Part shown: positions 16,884 to 25,247 of the stretch, piece after piece
How positions within the stretch are numbered: the stretch's first letter is position 1
How the letters are laid out: the number at the start of each line of letters is the position of its first letter
Assembly: GCA_015059435.1 (NCBI GenBank)
Contig: SVAJ01000001.1
Coordinates: forward strand, 328,001 to 392,000
Reading direction: 5' to 3'
DNA: 64,000 nucleotides
From: Bacillota bacterium
GTDB lineage: Bacteria; Bacillota_I; Bacilli_A; RF39; UBA660
The notes under the pieces: generated by a model
Seen by the model: only the letters and a program-made list of their open reading frames with translations
Databases searched by the model: none
Told to the model about the DNA's origin: nothing
Made by a program: the position numbers and the translations under genes

Positions 16884-17567
16884 TATTTCAAATGTTGTAT
16901 TATATGATACTTCATCTTTTAGAGCATCATTTTCTGTTTTATATAATAAATCGAACATAAACTTTTTATCTAGTCCAATAGAACCACCACGATCTAAGAC
17001 AATTGCGATAATATTATCTCCTGCACGTGAATTTTTTATTCTTACTATTGTTCCAAATTTATATATTTTATCTCCTGCGACTATTCTAATACGTCCGTAT
17101 TTTGAATCATTATAATATATGTCTCCATCTCCTACGTATTTACCACTTGCTAGGTATCCACTACATCCTTTGCAGTTAGCACCGTATCCGCTCATTTTAC
17201 CTATTCTTGTTTCTAGTACATCTGTAGTTACTTTAGGTTGTTGAGTTGTAACTTTCTTTTGTTCTTTTTCTACTTTTATAGGCTGCTCTTTCTTTACTTC
17301 TTTTTCTTCTTTTATTTCTTTTTCAATAGTTGGAGTTTCTTTTTCTTCTTTTATAGCTTCTTTTTCTTCTACTTTAGAGTTTTGTTTTTCTTTTTTTGGT
17401 TCTTCTGTTTTTGTTTCTTTAACTAGTAAACCACTTTGTAGTTTTTTTACTTTTACTTCTGTTTTTATGATATTATTTTCATTTTTGTAATCAGTAGGTT
17501 TTAATATAAATGTTGTTGGTATAAGCACAACTAATAAACAATTTAATACATAAATAAAATATTTCAT
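16866..17567 (-). CDS. 3D-domain (double-psi barrel) secreted protein
   Basis: This 233-residue protein has a membrane or signal helix (about 4-22) and a long Lys/Glu-rich linker (about 55-115). The C-terminal domain (about 120-233) contains KMSGYGANCKGCSGYLASGKY and IIAIVLDRGGSIG. This fits the 3D domain (named for three aspartates), a double-psi beta-barrel related to MltA-type lytic transglycosylases and the resuscitation-linked Yui/YabE proteins. A role in peptidoglycan turnover is therefore likely but the activity is inferred. The start at 17567 has AAGGAG 7 bases upstream; an upstream in-frame ATG at 17594 has no such site. The low-complexity linker would span the cell wall. Confidence 0.8.
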   Translation of the reverse strand: MKYFIYVLNCLLVVLIPTTFILKPTDYKNENNIIKTEVKVKKLQSGLLVKETKTEEPKKEKQNSKVEEKEAIKEEKETPTIEKEIKEEKEVKKEQPIKVEKEQKKVTTQQPKVTTDVLETRIGKMSGYGANCKGCSGYLASGKYVGDGDIYYNDSKYGRIRIVAGDKIYKFGTIVRIKNSRAGDNIIAIVLDRGGSIGLDKKFMFDLLYKTENDALKDEVSYNTTFEILRYGY

Positions 17568-17662
17568 ATAAAAACTCCTTGTAAATAATATCATATCATA
17601 TTTACAAAGAGTTTACTTAGTTTTTACGTAAATATCTTTTTTTATATTTGTAAATTTACATT

Positions 17663-18277
17663 TTATTTTTCTCTAGAACACTTATAATTACTAGCATTCA
17701 TATTTCTTTCTATGTCATCTATATTTTCATTCTTAGAGAAATTTGGATAAATCCCTCCAGCTTCACTATATGCGGCACTTAACTCTTTCTCATCAATTGA
17801 GATATATGTGAATAATTGTCTTTCAATAAAATCTTTTTTACCTAGATTACAATCTATATTAATTCCAGATAACTCTTTAGTACTACTTTTTAATAGTTCA
17901 CACTTTTCTTTTAAGTCATATAAATCTTTCTTATCCCCTGTTGTAGTAGTTGTATAACTAAAAGTTAATAGTTTACTATTTTCAAACGAAAATTCACTTA
18001 AGTATGAATAATCAAATTTTTCATTACTTTTATCTAATTTACATATTAGAGTTCCTGAAGTTATTTTTTCTTCAGTTAATTGTGAATTATTAGTTTTTTC
18101 TTTTATAAAATTACTTATTTCTGGTAAAAATATAGTCGAAGCTAGTACTATTCCAAATATTATAATAACCATAAAATATTTAGGATTATTATTTTGATTA
18201 TTTGGTTTTATTTCTTTTTCTGGTTTTTGTTCGTTATAATCATCTAGTAATTCTATTTCTTCTATATCATTATTCAT
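17663..18277 (-). CDS. Single-pass membrane protein, paralog of the upstream gene
   Basis: This 204-residue protein has an acidic cytoplasmic N-terminus, a membrane helix (about 37-57) and an extracellular domain of about 140 residues. It is clearly homologous to the C-terminal domain of the gene just upstream: both share a CKL-KSN-KFDY-like start, a KCELLK motif, an EAGG-YPN motif, an NID-IE--MNA-Y-C end and four cysteines at matching places. The pair looks like a tandem duplication; here the long charged coiled coil is missing. The start at 18277 follows AGGTAGG and lies 7 bases after the upstream stop. No known family is recognised. Confidence 0.7.
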   Translation of the reverse strand: MNNDIEEIELLDDYNEQKPEKEIKPNNQNNNPKYFMVIIIFGIVLASTIFLPEISNFIKEKTNNSQLTEEKITSGTLICKLDKSNEKFDYSYLSEFSFENSKLLTFSYTTTTTGDKKDLYDLKEKCELLKSSTKELSGINIDCNLGKKDFIERQLFTYISIDEKELSAAYSEAGGIYPNFSKNENIDDIERNMNASNYKCSREK

Positions 18278-18284
18278 AAAACAC

Positions 18285-19520
18285 CTACCTTGTACGCTCA
18301 CACGTATAACCAGCAGCGTTCATTTCCTTTTCTATTTTATCAATATTATCTTCATATTTGTAATTTGGATATGTTCCACCTGCTTCTATGTAGCTAGTAG
18401 TCACTTTTTCTTCATCTATGTTTGCATAGTCTAATTCTTGAATATTAGTATTTACTCCATTACTTAGACTACATTTTACAGTTATTCCATTTAACAATTT
18501 TGTTTGATCCTTTAGAAGTTCACACTTTTCATTCATTTGAGTTAATTCTTCATAGTCTAATGATGTATCACCTTTAGTTTTAGCCATATATGTTAATTTG
18601 GTTAACTTACTATCAGTAAATGCAAAGATACTTTTATATTCTAAATCATACTTTTTATTAGATTTTGTTAATTTACAAGTAAGATTCCCTGTTTTTATTA
18701 TTTCATTAGTTTGGTTAGCTTTATTTTGTTGATATGCAGACATGTAACTACTGATATCTGGTAAGTAATATACCATAGTAAATAAACCTATGAATAAAAG
18801 TATTGTCATTATATATTTGAAATTACTATTAGCTCTACGTTCTTCTTTAGCTTTTTGTTTGGCTAATGCTCTTTGTTCTTTTTGTTGTTTTTTAGCTAAA
18901 ATTTCTTGTTCTTTCTTCTGTTTTGCTGCTAATGCTTCTTGTTCTTTTTGTTTCTTTTTAGCAAGTGCTTCTTCTTGTTTTCTCTTTTTTAACTCGGCCG
19001 CACTTTCTTTTTTTGCCTTTACATCATTTATATATAAATTTCTTGTTGTATCAATAGGTTCTACTCGTGATTTTATATCAAGTTCTGCTTCTTCGGCTTT
19101 TCTTTTTCTTTCTTCTTCCGCTAGTTTATCTGGAGTTATATCTTGGTTCATTGTTAACTGTGCATTTAGTTTAGCTATTTCTAAATCTTTATCTTGTGGA
19201 ATATTATTATCTGTGATTATCTTTTGTTCTGTAGTTAATCCAGCATTTATCATAGCTACTTCTAATTCTTTTTCTCTTAGGGCCACTTCTCGTTCTAATT
19301 CTTCTCGAGTTTTTAGAGTGGCATCTTGCCCAGTAACTTGAATACCTTTTTTACTTGCTTCTAATTGTTCCAAAGCTACTTGTTTAGCACGCTCTAATTG
19401 TTCTATTAAGGCTTGTTCGTCACCACTTATAGCTTTTTTTACATCTTCTGATGTAATTAGATCTTTTTCTACTTCAGTTTCGTTTGCATTTACAACTGCA
19501 TCCTTGTTGTCTTCTTTCAC
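18285..19520 (-). CDS. Coiled-coil membrane protein with Cys-containing extracellular domain
   Basis: The protein has about 411 residues. The first 225 are a highly charged cytoplasmic region dominated by A, E, K, Q and R (with repeated EALAKKKQKEQ-type units), predicted to be a long coiled coil. A membrane helix (about 232-255) and an extracellular domain sharing its four cysteines with the downstream paralog follow. I place the start at the GTG at 19520, which has GGGAG 9 bases upstream. The alternative ATG at 19535 would add five residues but overlaps that site. It follows rpe closely, so it is probably read from the rlmN-prpC-prkC-rsgA-rpe transcript. Function unknown. Confidence 0.65.
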   Translation of the reverse strand: MKEDNKDAVVNANETEVEKDLITSEDVKKAISGDEQALIEQLERAKQVALEQLEASKKGIQVTGQDATLKTREELEREVALREKELEVAMINAGLTTEQKIITDNNIPQDKDLEIAKLNAQLTMNQDITPDKLAEEERKRKAEEAELDIKSRVEPIDTTRNLYINDVKAKKESAAELKKRKQEEALAKKKQKEQEALAAKQKKEQEILAKKQQKEQRALAKQKAKEERRANSNFKYIMTILLFIGLFTMVYYLPDISSYMSAYQQNKANQTNEIIKTGNLTCKLTKSNKKYDLEYKSIFAFTDSKLTKLTYMAKTKGDTSLDYEELTQMNEKCELLKDQTKLLNGITVKCSLSNGVNTNIQELDYANIDEEKVTTSYIEAGGTYPNYKYEDNIDKIEKEMNAAGYTCERTR

Positions 19521-19538
19521 ATTAACCACTCCCATTTT

Positions 19539-20165
19539 TTATCTTAAACTATCAATTCTTTCTTGAAAATTATCTGCATTTACTATGTAACTACCTGCAA
19601 CGATTATATCTGATAAATTACATTTACTTTTAGTTTCTGAATTGATTCCACCATCTACATTTATAACGGCGTCTATATTGTATTCTTTTAATAGTTCTCT
19701 TAATTCTTCTAGTTTCTTAGTTGTTTCTTCTATAAATTTTTGTCCACCCATTCCTGGTTCTACACTCATTACTAAAATTAAATCTAGTAATGGTAAATAT
19801 GGTAATAATTCCTTTACTTCAGTATTAGGTTTAATTGCTAAACCTGCTTTTATTCCATATTTTTTTATTAAATTTATATTTTCTTCTATATTATCCTCTG
19901 TTTCTAAATGAAATGTAATGTATTCTGTATTTAGTTCTGCATATAGTGGAATATATTTTTCAGGTTGTTCTACCATTAAATGAACATCTAATCTTTTGTC
20001 TGTAAACTTGTATATGTTTTTCATTTCACTAAATGGCATAGTTTTATTCTTAACAAACTTACCATCCATTATATCAACATGAATATAGTCTACATCTGTT
20101 TCATTTAGTTTTTTTAAATCTTCTGGTGGATTATTACTACTTAAAAATGATGCACTTACTAACAT
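19539..20165 (-). CDS. rpe: Ribulose-phosphate 3-epimerase
   Basis: This 208-residue TIM-barrel enzyme interconverts ribulose 5-phosphate and xylulose 5-phosphate in the pentose phosphate pathway. Family motifs are VSASFLSSN at the start, YIHVDIMDGKFV, LDVHLMVEQP, VMSVEPGMGGQKF and INVDGGIN, which contain the metal-binding His and Asp residues. Its ATG shares one base with the rsgA stop (TAATG). The rsgA-rpe order is the one seen in Bacillus. Confidence 0.95.
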   Translation of the reverse strand: MLVSASFLSSNNPPEDLKKLNETDVDYIHVDIMDGKFVKNKTMPFSEMKNIYKFTDKRLDVHLMVEQPEKYIPLYAELNTEYITFHLETEDNIEENINLIKKYGIKAGLAIKPNTEVKELLPYLPLLDLILVMSVEPGMGGQKFIEETTKKLEELRELLKEYNIDAVINVDGGINSETKSKCNLSDIIVAGSYIVNADNFQERIDSLR

Positions 20166-20998
20166 TATCTCACATCCTTTTTTATGAAATTTAAATAATT
20201 TATATATCTACTCTCTAATATATTATTATCATTTACTGCCTTTTTTACTAAACATTCTTCTTCTTTTGTATGAAGACAATCTTTAAAAGGACATGGATAT
20301 TTTTTAAATTCTATGAAACTATCTCTAATTTCTTCATTTGTATATCCCATGAAATCTAAGGCAGAAAATCCTGGAGTATCCATTACTTTACCATCAAATA
20401 ATTCAAACATTTCTACTACTCTTGTAGTATGTTTTCCTCTGCCTAGAGCAAGAGATACTTCTCCTGTTTCTAAATTCCAATTAGGATTTAATTTATTTAA
20501 TAGTGTACTTTTACCTGCTCCTGTTTGTCCTGTGAATACACTTGTCTTTTTATATAGTAATTTCTTTATACTATCTAGATCTTGATTAGAAACTACTTTA
20601 TAACCAATTTTTTCATAATATTTAAGAATTTCTCTAATATCTTTTAATTCTTGTTCATTCATTAAATCCTCTTTTGTAATACATATTATTGGTTCTACAT
20701 TGTGTAATTCCATTAACACTATTAACTTATCTAATAAGTTTAGAGAAAAATTAGGATTTACTAAGCTTGTAATTAGAAAAGCTTGATCTATATTACTAAC
20801 TTTTGGTCTTTTGAATTCATTTTTTCTAGGACATACTTTTTCTATTAGTTTTTTATCTTTATCGAAAAGAACATAATCCCCTACTAATGGAGTAATATGT
20901 TCTTTTCTAAAAAGTCCTCTACATTTACAAGGATAAACTTCTCCTTCAAAACTAACAAAGTGTAAATCACTATTTATTTTTATTATTTGTCCTTGCAT
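20165..20998 (-). CDS. rsgA: Ribosome small-subunit-dependent GTPase RsgA
   Basis: This 277-residue circularly permuted GTPase helps mature the 30S ribosomal subunit. An N-terminal OB fold (GQIIKINSDLHFVSFEGE) is followed by the permuted GTPase motifs: CITKEDL (NKxD-like, here TKED), then GQTGAGKSTLLN and DTPGFSALD. The C-terminal zinc finger shows as CPFKDCLHTKEEEC. The ribosome-binding site is AGGGGG. It lies between prkC and rpe, as in Bacillus subtilis. Confidence 0.95.
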   Translation of the reverse strand: MQGQIIKINSDLHFVSFEGEVYPCKCRGLFRKEHITPLVGDYVLFDKDKKLIEKVCPRKNEFKRPKVSNIDQAFLITSLVNPNFSLNLLDKLIVLMELHNVEPIICITKEDLMNEQELKDIREILKYYEKIGYKVVSNQDLDSIKKLLYKKTSVFTGQTGAGKSTLLNKLNPNWNLETGEVSLALGRGKHTTRVVEMFELFDGKVMDTPGFSALDFMGYTNEEIRDSFIEFKKYPCPFKDCLHTKEEECLVKKAVNDNNILESRYINYLNFIKKDVR

Positions 20999-21019
20999 AA
21001 AGCCCCCTTAATTTATTAA

Positions 21020-22804
21020 TTAGTTACTTTCTGGTTCTTCTTCTGTTTCTTTTTTGTCTTTATCATCTTCATCTGTAGTTGTTTTTTTATTATCTTTCTT
21101 TTCTACAGGTTTCTTAGCAATGACTACATTTAGTGTAGTTCCTTTTACTATTGGACTTCCTGCAGCACGTGATTGAGAAATTACTTTTCCTTCTTCATAC
21201 GCAGTAGTTTCTTGATATGTAGTACTGATTGTTAATCCATATTTACTACAAAATGCTTCTGCATCATCAATACTCCATCCTTCTCCTTGCATATCTGGGA
21301 ATTTATCAACAACATTAGCTATATATAGGATAATAGAATCACCCTTTTCTACTTTTGATCCTTTAGCTAAACTTTGTCCTATAATTTCTTGATCATCATA
21401 TTCTTTACTTGCATCAGTTGGTTCTTTCTTTTCAACTTCTACTATTAAACCATATTTTGTTTCTAAGATTGTTTGTACTTCAATATAATTTTTTCCAGTG
21501 TAATCATCTAATTCATATGTTTTATTTCCACTTGATTTATAGATTGTTACTTTAGTACCTTTTTTGACACTACGTCCTTTTTCTGGATCAGTTTTAACTA
21601 CGCGTCCTTTTTTAACATTTGATGATGATACTGTTTTTATTTTTGTATTTACTTCTAATCCAAGAGCTTGTAATTTTTTCTCACAAGTTCCTACTTCTAG
21701 TTTCTTACAATCAGGTACTGTTACTGCTTTTTTATTAGCAATTGCTGGTACTACGAAAAAGATAATCATTAATATTAGAAGTAACACTCCAAATATAATT
21801 GATAATATTATAATTATTTTTTTCTTACTTTTATCATCGTCTTCTTCTACTTTTGTAACAATTTCTTCTGTATCTTCAGTTTCTTCTGGTTCTTCAAGAT
21901 CTTCTACTTTTTTAAGTTTTTTTGTATTATCATTTTCATGTTCTGGATATTTATATTTTACTGGTTCTTCATTCATTCTTTCGTCATCTAGGGCTGTAAG
22001 TAAGTCATCGTGCATACTTCTGGCATCATCATATCTATTTTTAGGGTTTTTAGCAGTTGCCTTTAATATGATATTTTCAATACTTTGTGGTATTGATGGA
22101 TTATCATCTCTAACACTAGGAAGTGGATCTTTCATATGCTTTAGAGCTATTTCTACTGCATTATCTCCTCTAAATGGAAGACTTCCTGTTAAAAGTTCAT
22201 AAAATATGATTCCCATTGAGTATATATCACTTTTTATTGTTGATCCTTTTCCACTAGCTTGTTCTGGTGGTAAATAATGAACTGATCCCATAACTGAATT
22301 TGTTTGAGTAAGTTGTGTTGCGTTTAATGCCATTGCGATACCAAAATCAGTTATTTTTATTTGTCCATCATCTTTGATCATAATATTTTGAGGTTTTAAA
22401 TCTCTATGTATTATATACGAGTCATGAGCATGTGCCATTCCATCAGTAAGTTGTAACATGATATCTATTGCTTCTGATAAAGTTAAGCTACCACGTCTTT
22501 TTAATAATTGTTTTAGTGTTTTTCCGTCGACATATTCCATTACTATGTAATATACATCATCATCTTCACCTACATCATACATTTCAACAATATTAGGATG
22601 TGCTAATGAAGATGCTGATAAGGCTTCTCTTTGAAAACGTCTAACAAATTTTTCATCATTAGATAAGTCCCCTCTTAATATCTTTATAGCCACATTACGA
22701 TCTAAGATAGTGTCATAACCAAGGTAAACGTTAGCCATTCCACCTTCACCTATAGCTCTGATTATTTCATAACGATCATTAATTTTTTGCCCCTTTGTTA
22801 TCAT
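21020..22804 (-). CDS. prkC: PASTA-domain Ser/Thr protein kinase
   Basis: This 594-residue membrane kinase senses peptidoglycan fragments or lipid II through extracellular PASTA domains. The kinase domain (about 12-270) has the glycine loop GEGGMANVYLG, Lys41, HRDLKPQN with Asp135, and DFG at 153-155. An acidic juxtamembrane stretch (about 300-325) precedes a membrane helix (about 330-353). Three PASTA domains (about 360-428, 429-500 and 501-568) and an acidic tail follow. Its ATG overlaps the prpC stop by four bases (ATGA), so kinase and phosphatase are translationally coupled. Confidence 0.95.
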   Translation of the reverse strand: MITKGQKINDRYEIIRAIGEGGMANVYLGYDTILDRNVAIKILRGDLSNDEKFVRRFQREALSASSLAHPNIVEMYDVGEDDDVYYIVMEYVDGKTLKQLLKRRGSLTLSEAIDIMLQLTDGMAHAHDSYIIHRDLKPQNIMIKDDGQIKITDFGIAMALNATQLTQTNSVMGSVHYLPPEQASGKGSTIKSDIYSMGIIFYELLTGSLPFRGDNAVEIALKHMKDPLPSVRDDNPSIPQSIENIILKATAKNPKNRYDDARSMHDDLLTALDDERMNEEPVKYKYPEHENDNTKKLKKVEDLEEPEETEDTEEIVTKVEEDDDKSKKKIIIILSIIFGVLLLILMIIFFVVPAIANKKAVTVPDCKKLEVGTCEKKLQALGLEVNTKIKTVSSSNVKKGRVVKTDPEKGRSVKKGTKVTIYKSSGNKTYELDDYTGKNYIEVQTILETKYGLIVEVEKKEPTDASKEYDDQEIIGQSLAKGSKVEKGDSIILYIANVVDKFPDMQGEGWSIDDAEAFCSKYGLTISTTYQETTAYEEGKVISQSRAAGSPIVKGTTLNVVIAKKPVEKKDNKKTTTDEDDKDKKETEEEPESN

Positions 22805-23547
22805 TTTCTGTCACCTTCTTCTTGACGAATTAAATAAGCAACCGAAATATTGTCAGTTCCACCCCTGTTATTTGCTTTTCCAATAAGTTTAATAACCTTA
22901 TCTTCAATATCACCACTACCTAGTAAGACCTTTTCTATTTGTTCTTTTTCTAACATATTAGTAAGTCCATCACTAGATAATAAAATTTCTGTAACATCCA
23001 TATCACAATCAAATACATCTACATCTACTTCTAATGCAGCACCTAATGCTTTCATTAAAACATTTTTCTTAGGATGATTGCTGGCTTCTTCTTTAGTTAA
23101 TTCACCAGCACTAACAAGTAAGTTAACAAGTGTATGATCATAAGTAACTTTATGTAGTTTATTATCTTTCATAACAAAACCACTTGAGTCACCAACATTT
23201 CCAAATAATAAATAATCATTAGTAAGTATAGCCATTACTAAAGTTGTACCCATTCCTTTACTTTCAGGATGTGTTTTTTCATGTTGAAAAATAAGCGTAT
23301 TAATCTCACTAACTGCATCTCTTATCCAGTTAACTGCATCAACTTTACTCATATTTAAAAAAGTTTCTTTAAAATGATTGCCTAAATAACTAATCGCAAT
23401 AGATGAAGCAACTTCTCCTGCAGAGTGTCCTCCCATTCCATCAGCTATTGCCATTAAGTAATCATTATTACTATTTTTTAATATTATTACACTATCTTCG
23501 TTATGATCTCTAACTTTACCAGCATCTGTTAAATAAAAAGATTTCAT
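22801..23547 (-). CDS. prpC: PP2C-family protein phosphatase
   Basis: This 248-residue metal-dependent Ser/Thr phosphatase reverses PrkC phosphorylation. Signature metal-binding motifs are DHNEDS near the N-terminus, ADGMGGHSAGEVAS, LLSSDGLTNM and GGTDNISVAYL. It overlaps rlmN upstream and prkC downstream by four bases each. Its TGA stop is direct evidence that the standard code is used. Confidence 0.96.
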   Translation of the reverse strand: MKSFYLTDAGKVRDHNEDSVIILKNSNNDYLMAIADGMGGHSAGEVASSIAISYLGNHFKETFLNMSKVDAVNWIRDAVSEINTLIFQHEKTHPESKGMGTTLVMAILTNDYLLFGNVGDSSGFVMKDNKLHKVTYDHTLVNLLVSAGELTKEEASNHPKKNVLMKALGAALEVDVDVFDCDMDVTEILLSSDGLTNMLEKEQIEKVLLGSGDIEDKVIKLIGKANNRGGTDNISVAYLIRQEEGDRK

Positions 23548-24563
23548 ACGCCCTCCTTCTTACTTCTAAGTTGTCCACAAGCAGCACTAATTTTGCTACC
23601 AAATTCACGTCTGATTGTTACATTTACCCTATTTTTCTTTAGTATATCATAAAAACGCATAATTTGAACAGTATTACTTCTCATAAAATTTAAATTATTT
23701 GTTTCATTATAAGGTATTAAGTTAATATAACAATTCATACCCTTTACTAGCTTAGATAGTTCTTCCGCACATTCTACTGTATCATTTATATCTTTTAATA
23801 GAATATATTCAAAAGTAAGGCGTCGATTAGTCTTTTTTATATATTCTTTTAAACAAGGTATTAATACTTCTAGAGGATATGCTTTATTTATAGGCATTAG
23901 ATTATTTCTAATCTCATTATTAGGAGCATGTAAGCTTATCGCAAGATTTACTTGCATATCAAGTTCACTAAATTCTTTAATTTTTGGAACTACCCCACAA
24001 GTTGATACTGTTATATGACGTGCTCCTATAGCTAAACCTTTTGGATGGTTAATTATTTTAAAGAATTTAATTAAGTTATCATAATTATCAAATGGTTCAC
24101 CAATACCCATTACTACTACGTGACTAATTCTTTCTCCAAGTTCTTCTTCAATTTCTAGTATTTGTAAAACCATTTCATAAGTTTCTAGATTACGTACTTT
24201 CTTTCTACGACCAGATTCACAGAATCTACATCCCATATTACATCCAACTTGACTAGAAACACAAACACTATTTCCATAGTCATGTCTCATTAATACTGCT
24301 TCTATATGTTCACCATCACTAAGTTCAAATAAGTATTTACATACATCAATATCTTTTTCTACACTAACTATTTTTAATCTATCAATACTATATTTATTAC
24401 TAACTTCACTTATTAATTCTTTTTTAATATTTGTAACTTCGTCATAAGACTGAATTCTTTTTTCATATAACCACGAAAATAATTGGTTACCATGAAATTT
24501 TTTAGAACCAATTTCTAAAAATAAATTTTCTAAGTCCTCATAAGTTAATCCATATATATTCAT
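23544..24563 (-). CDS. rlmN: 23S rRNA adenine-2503 / tRNA adenine-37 C2-methyltransferase
   Basis: This 339-residue radical-SAM enzyme methylates C2 of A2503 in 23S rRNA and usually A37 of some tRNAs. The cluster motif is CNMGCRFCESG. The catalytic C-terminal cysteine is in ISAACGQL, and YILLKDINDT and LIPYNETN are family hallmarks. The start is the ATG at 24563 with GGAGTGA upstream; an in-frame ATG at 24599 sits in the preceding promoter-like region. It heads the prpC-prkC-rsgA-rpe run and ends in TGA. Confidence 0.94.
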   Translation of the reverse strand: MNIYGLTYEDLENLFLEIGSKKFHGNQLFSWLYEKRIQSYDEVTNIKKELISEVSNKYSIDRLKIVSVEKDIDVCKYLFELSDGEHIEAVLMRHDYGNSVCVSSQVGCNMGCRFCESGRRKKVRNLETYEMVLQILEIEEELGERISHVVVMGIGEPFDNYDNLIKFFKIINHPKGLAIGARHITVSTCGVVPKIKEFSELDMQVNLAISLHAPNNEIRNNLMPINKAYPLEVLIPCLKEYIKKTNRRLTFEYILLKDINDTVECAEELSKLVKGMNCYINLIPYNETNNLNFMRSNTVQIMRFYDILKKNRVNVTIRREFGSKISAACGQLRSKKEGV

Positions 24564-24597
24564 ACTATCACTCCAACATATATTATACACTATTTTC

Positions 24598-24626
24598 ATA
24601 AAAAAAAGTAGGATTTAACCTACTAT
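24598..24626 (-). terminator. Terminator after the gene at 24623
   Basis: On the minus strand AGTAGG and CCTACT pair around a six-base loop and are followed by a run of seven T residues. It separates the LtaS-like pair from rlmN. Confidence 0.85.
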
Positions 24627-25246
24627 TTTAATTCTACTAAATCTAATCTTTTTCCATTATGGATAAATACTAATGTAGCTTCTTTTTGATAATCATCATA
24701 TTTAGAATCAGTATAGTTCCAAGATACATTTACAATGTATGCTTCTTCATCTGTTTTATCACCATACTTAAATTCTTCTGTTTTAACGCTACTAATTTTT
24801 ATTTTATCTACACTAGGTAATTTTTGTTTTCTTTGATTATAAATATTACTTTCTACATATTTATAGAAGGTATTTTCTGCATTTTCTAAGAAGTTTCCTA
24901 GTATTTCTTTATAGATAAAATCAGTACCACCTACATCAGTCTTGGCAGTTTTATTATCTAATGTATAAAAGTCATATATAAACATATTTGTTATTTTCTT
25001 TACATATGCTTTTTCATCTACAGTGCTTTTCTTTAATATTTTTTCTAGTTCATAGAACATCTTTTTATATCTAGCACTTTTAGAATCTTTTAATTCATAT
25101 CCATATTCTTTTATTTTATGAAGAATTTTTACTTCTTTTACTTCATTTGTATCAAAGAATAGTTTATATGATGAGTAAATTCCCGCTACTAATATTATAG
25201 TGATTAATATAAATATAACATTTTTCTTAAGTTTCCTTTTTTTCAT
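24623..25246 (-). CDS. Membrane-anchored extracellular protein, unknown
   Basis: This 207-residue protein has a basic start (MKKRKLKKN), one membrane helix (about 9-29) and a mainly alpha/beta extracellular domain. The second half contains SSVKTEEFKYGDKTDEEAYIVN and ends VFIHNGKRLDLVELK. It starts one base after the LtaS-like stop, so the two are almost certainly translated from one message and may act together in envelope polymer synthesis. That link rests on context only. Confidence 0.65.
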   Translation of the reverse strand: MKKRKLKKNVIFILITIILVAGIYSSYKLFFDTNEVKEVKILHKIKEYGYELKDSKSARYKKMFYELEKILKKSTVDEKAYVKKITNMFIYDFYTLDNKTAKTDVGGTDFIYKEILGNFLENAENTFYKYVESNIYNQRKQKLPSVDKIKISSVKTEEFKYGDKTDEEAYIVNVSWNYTDSKYDDYQKEATLVFIHNGKRLDLVELK

Positions 25247-25247
25247 A

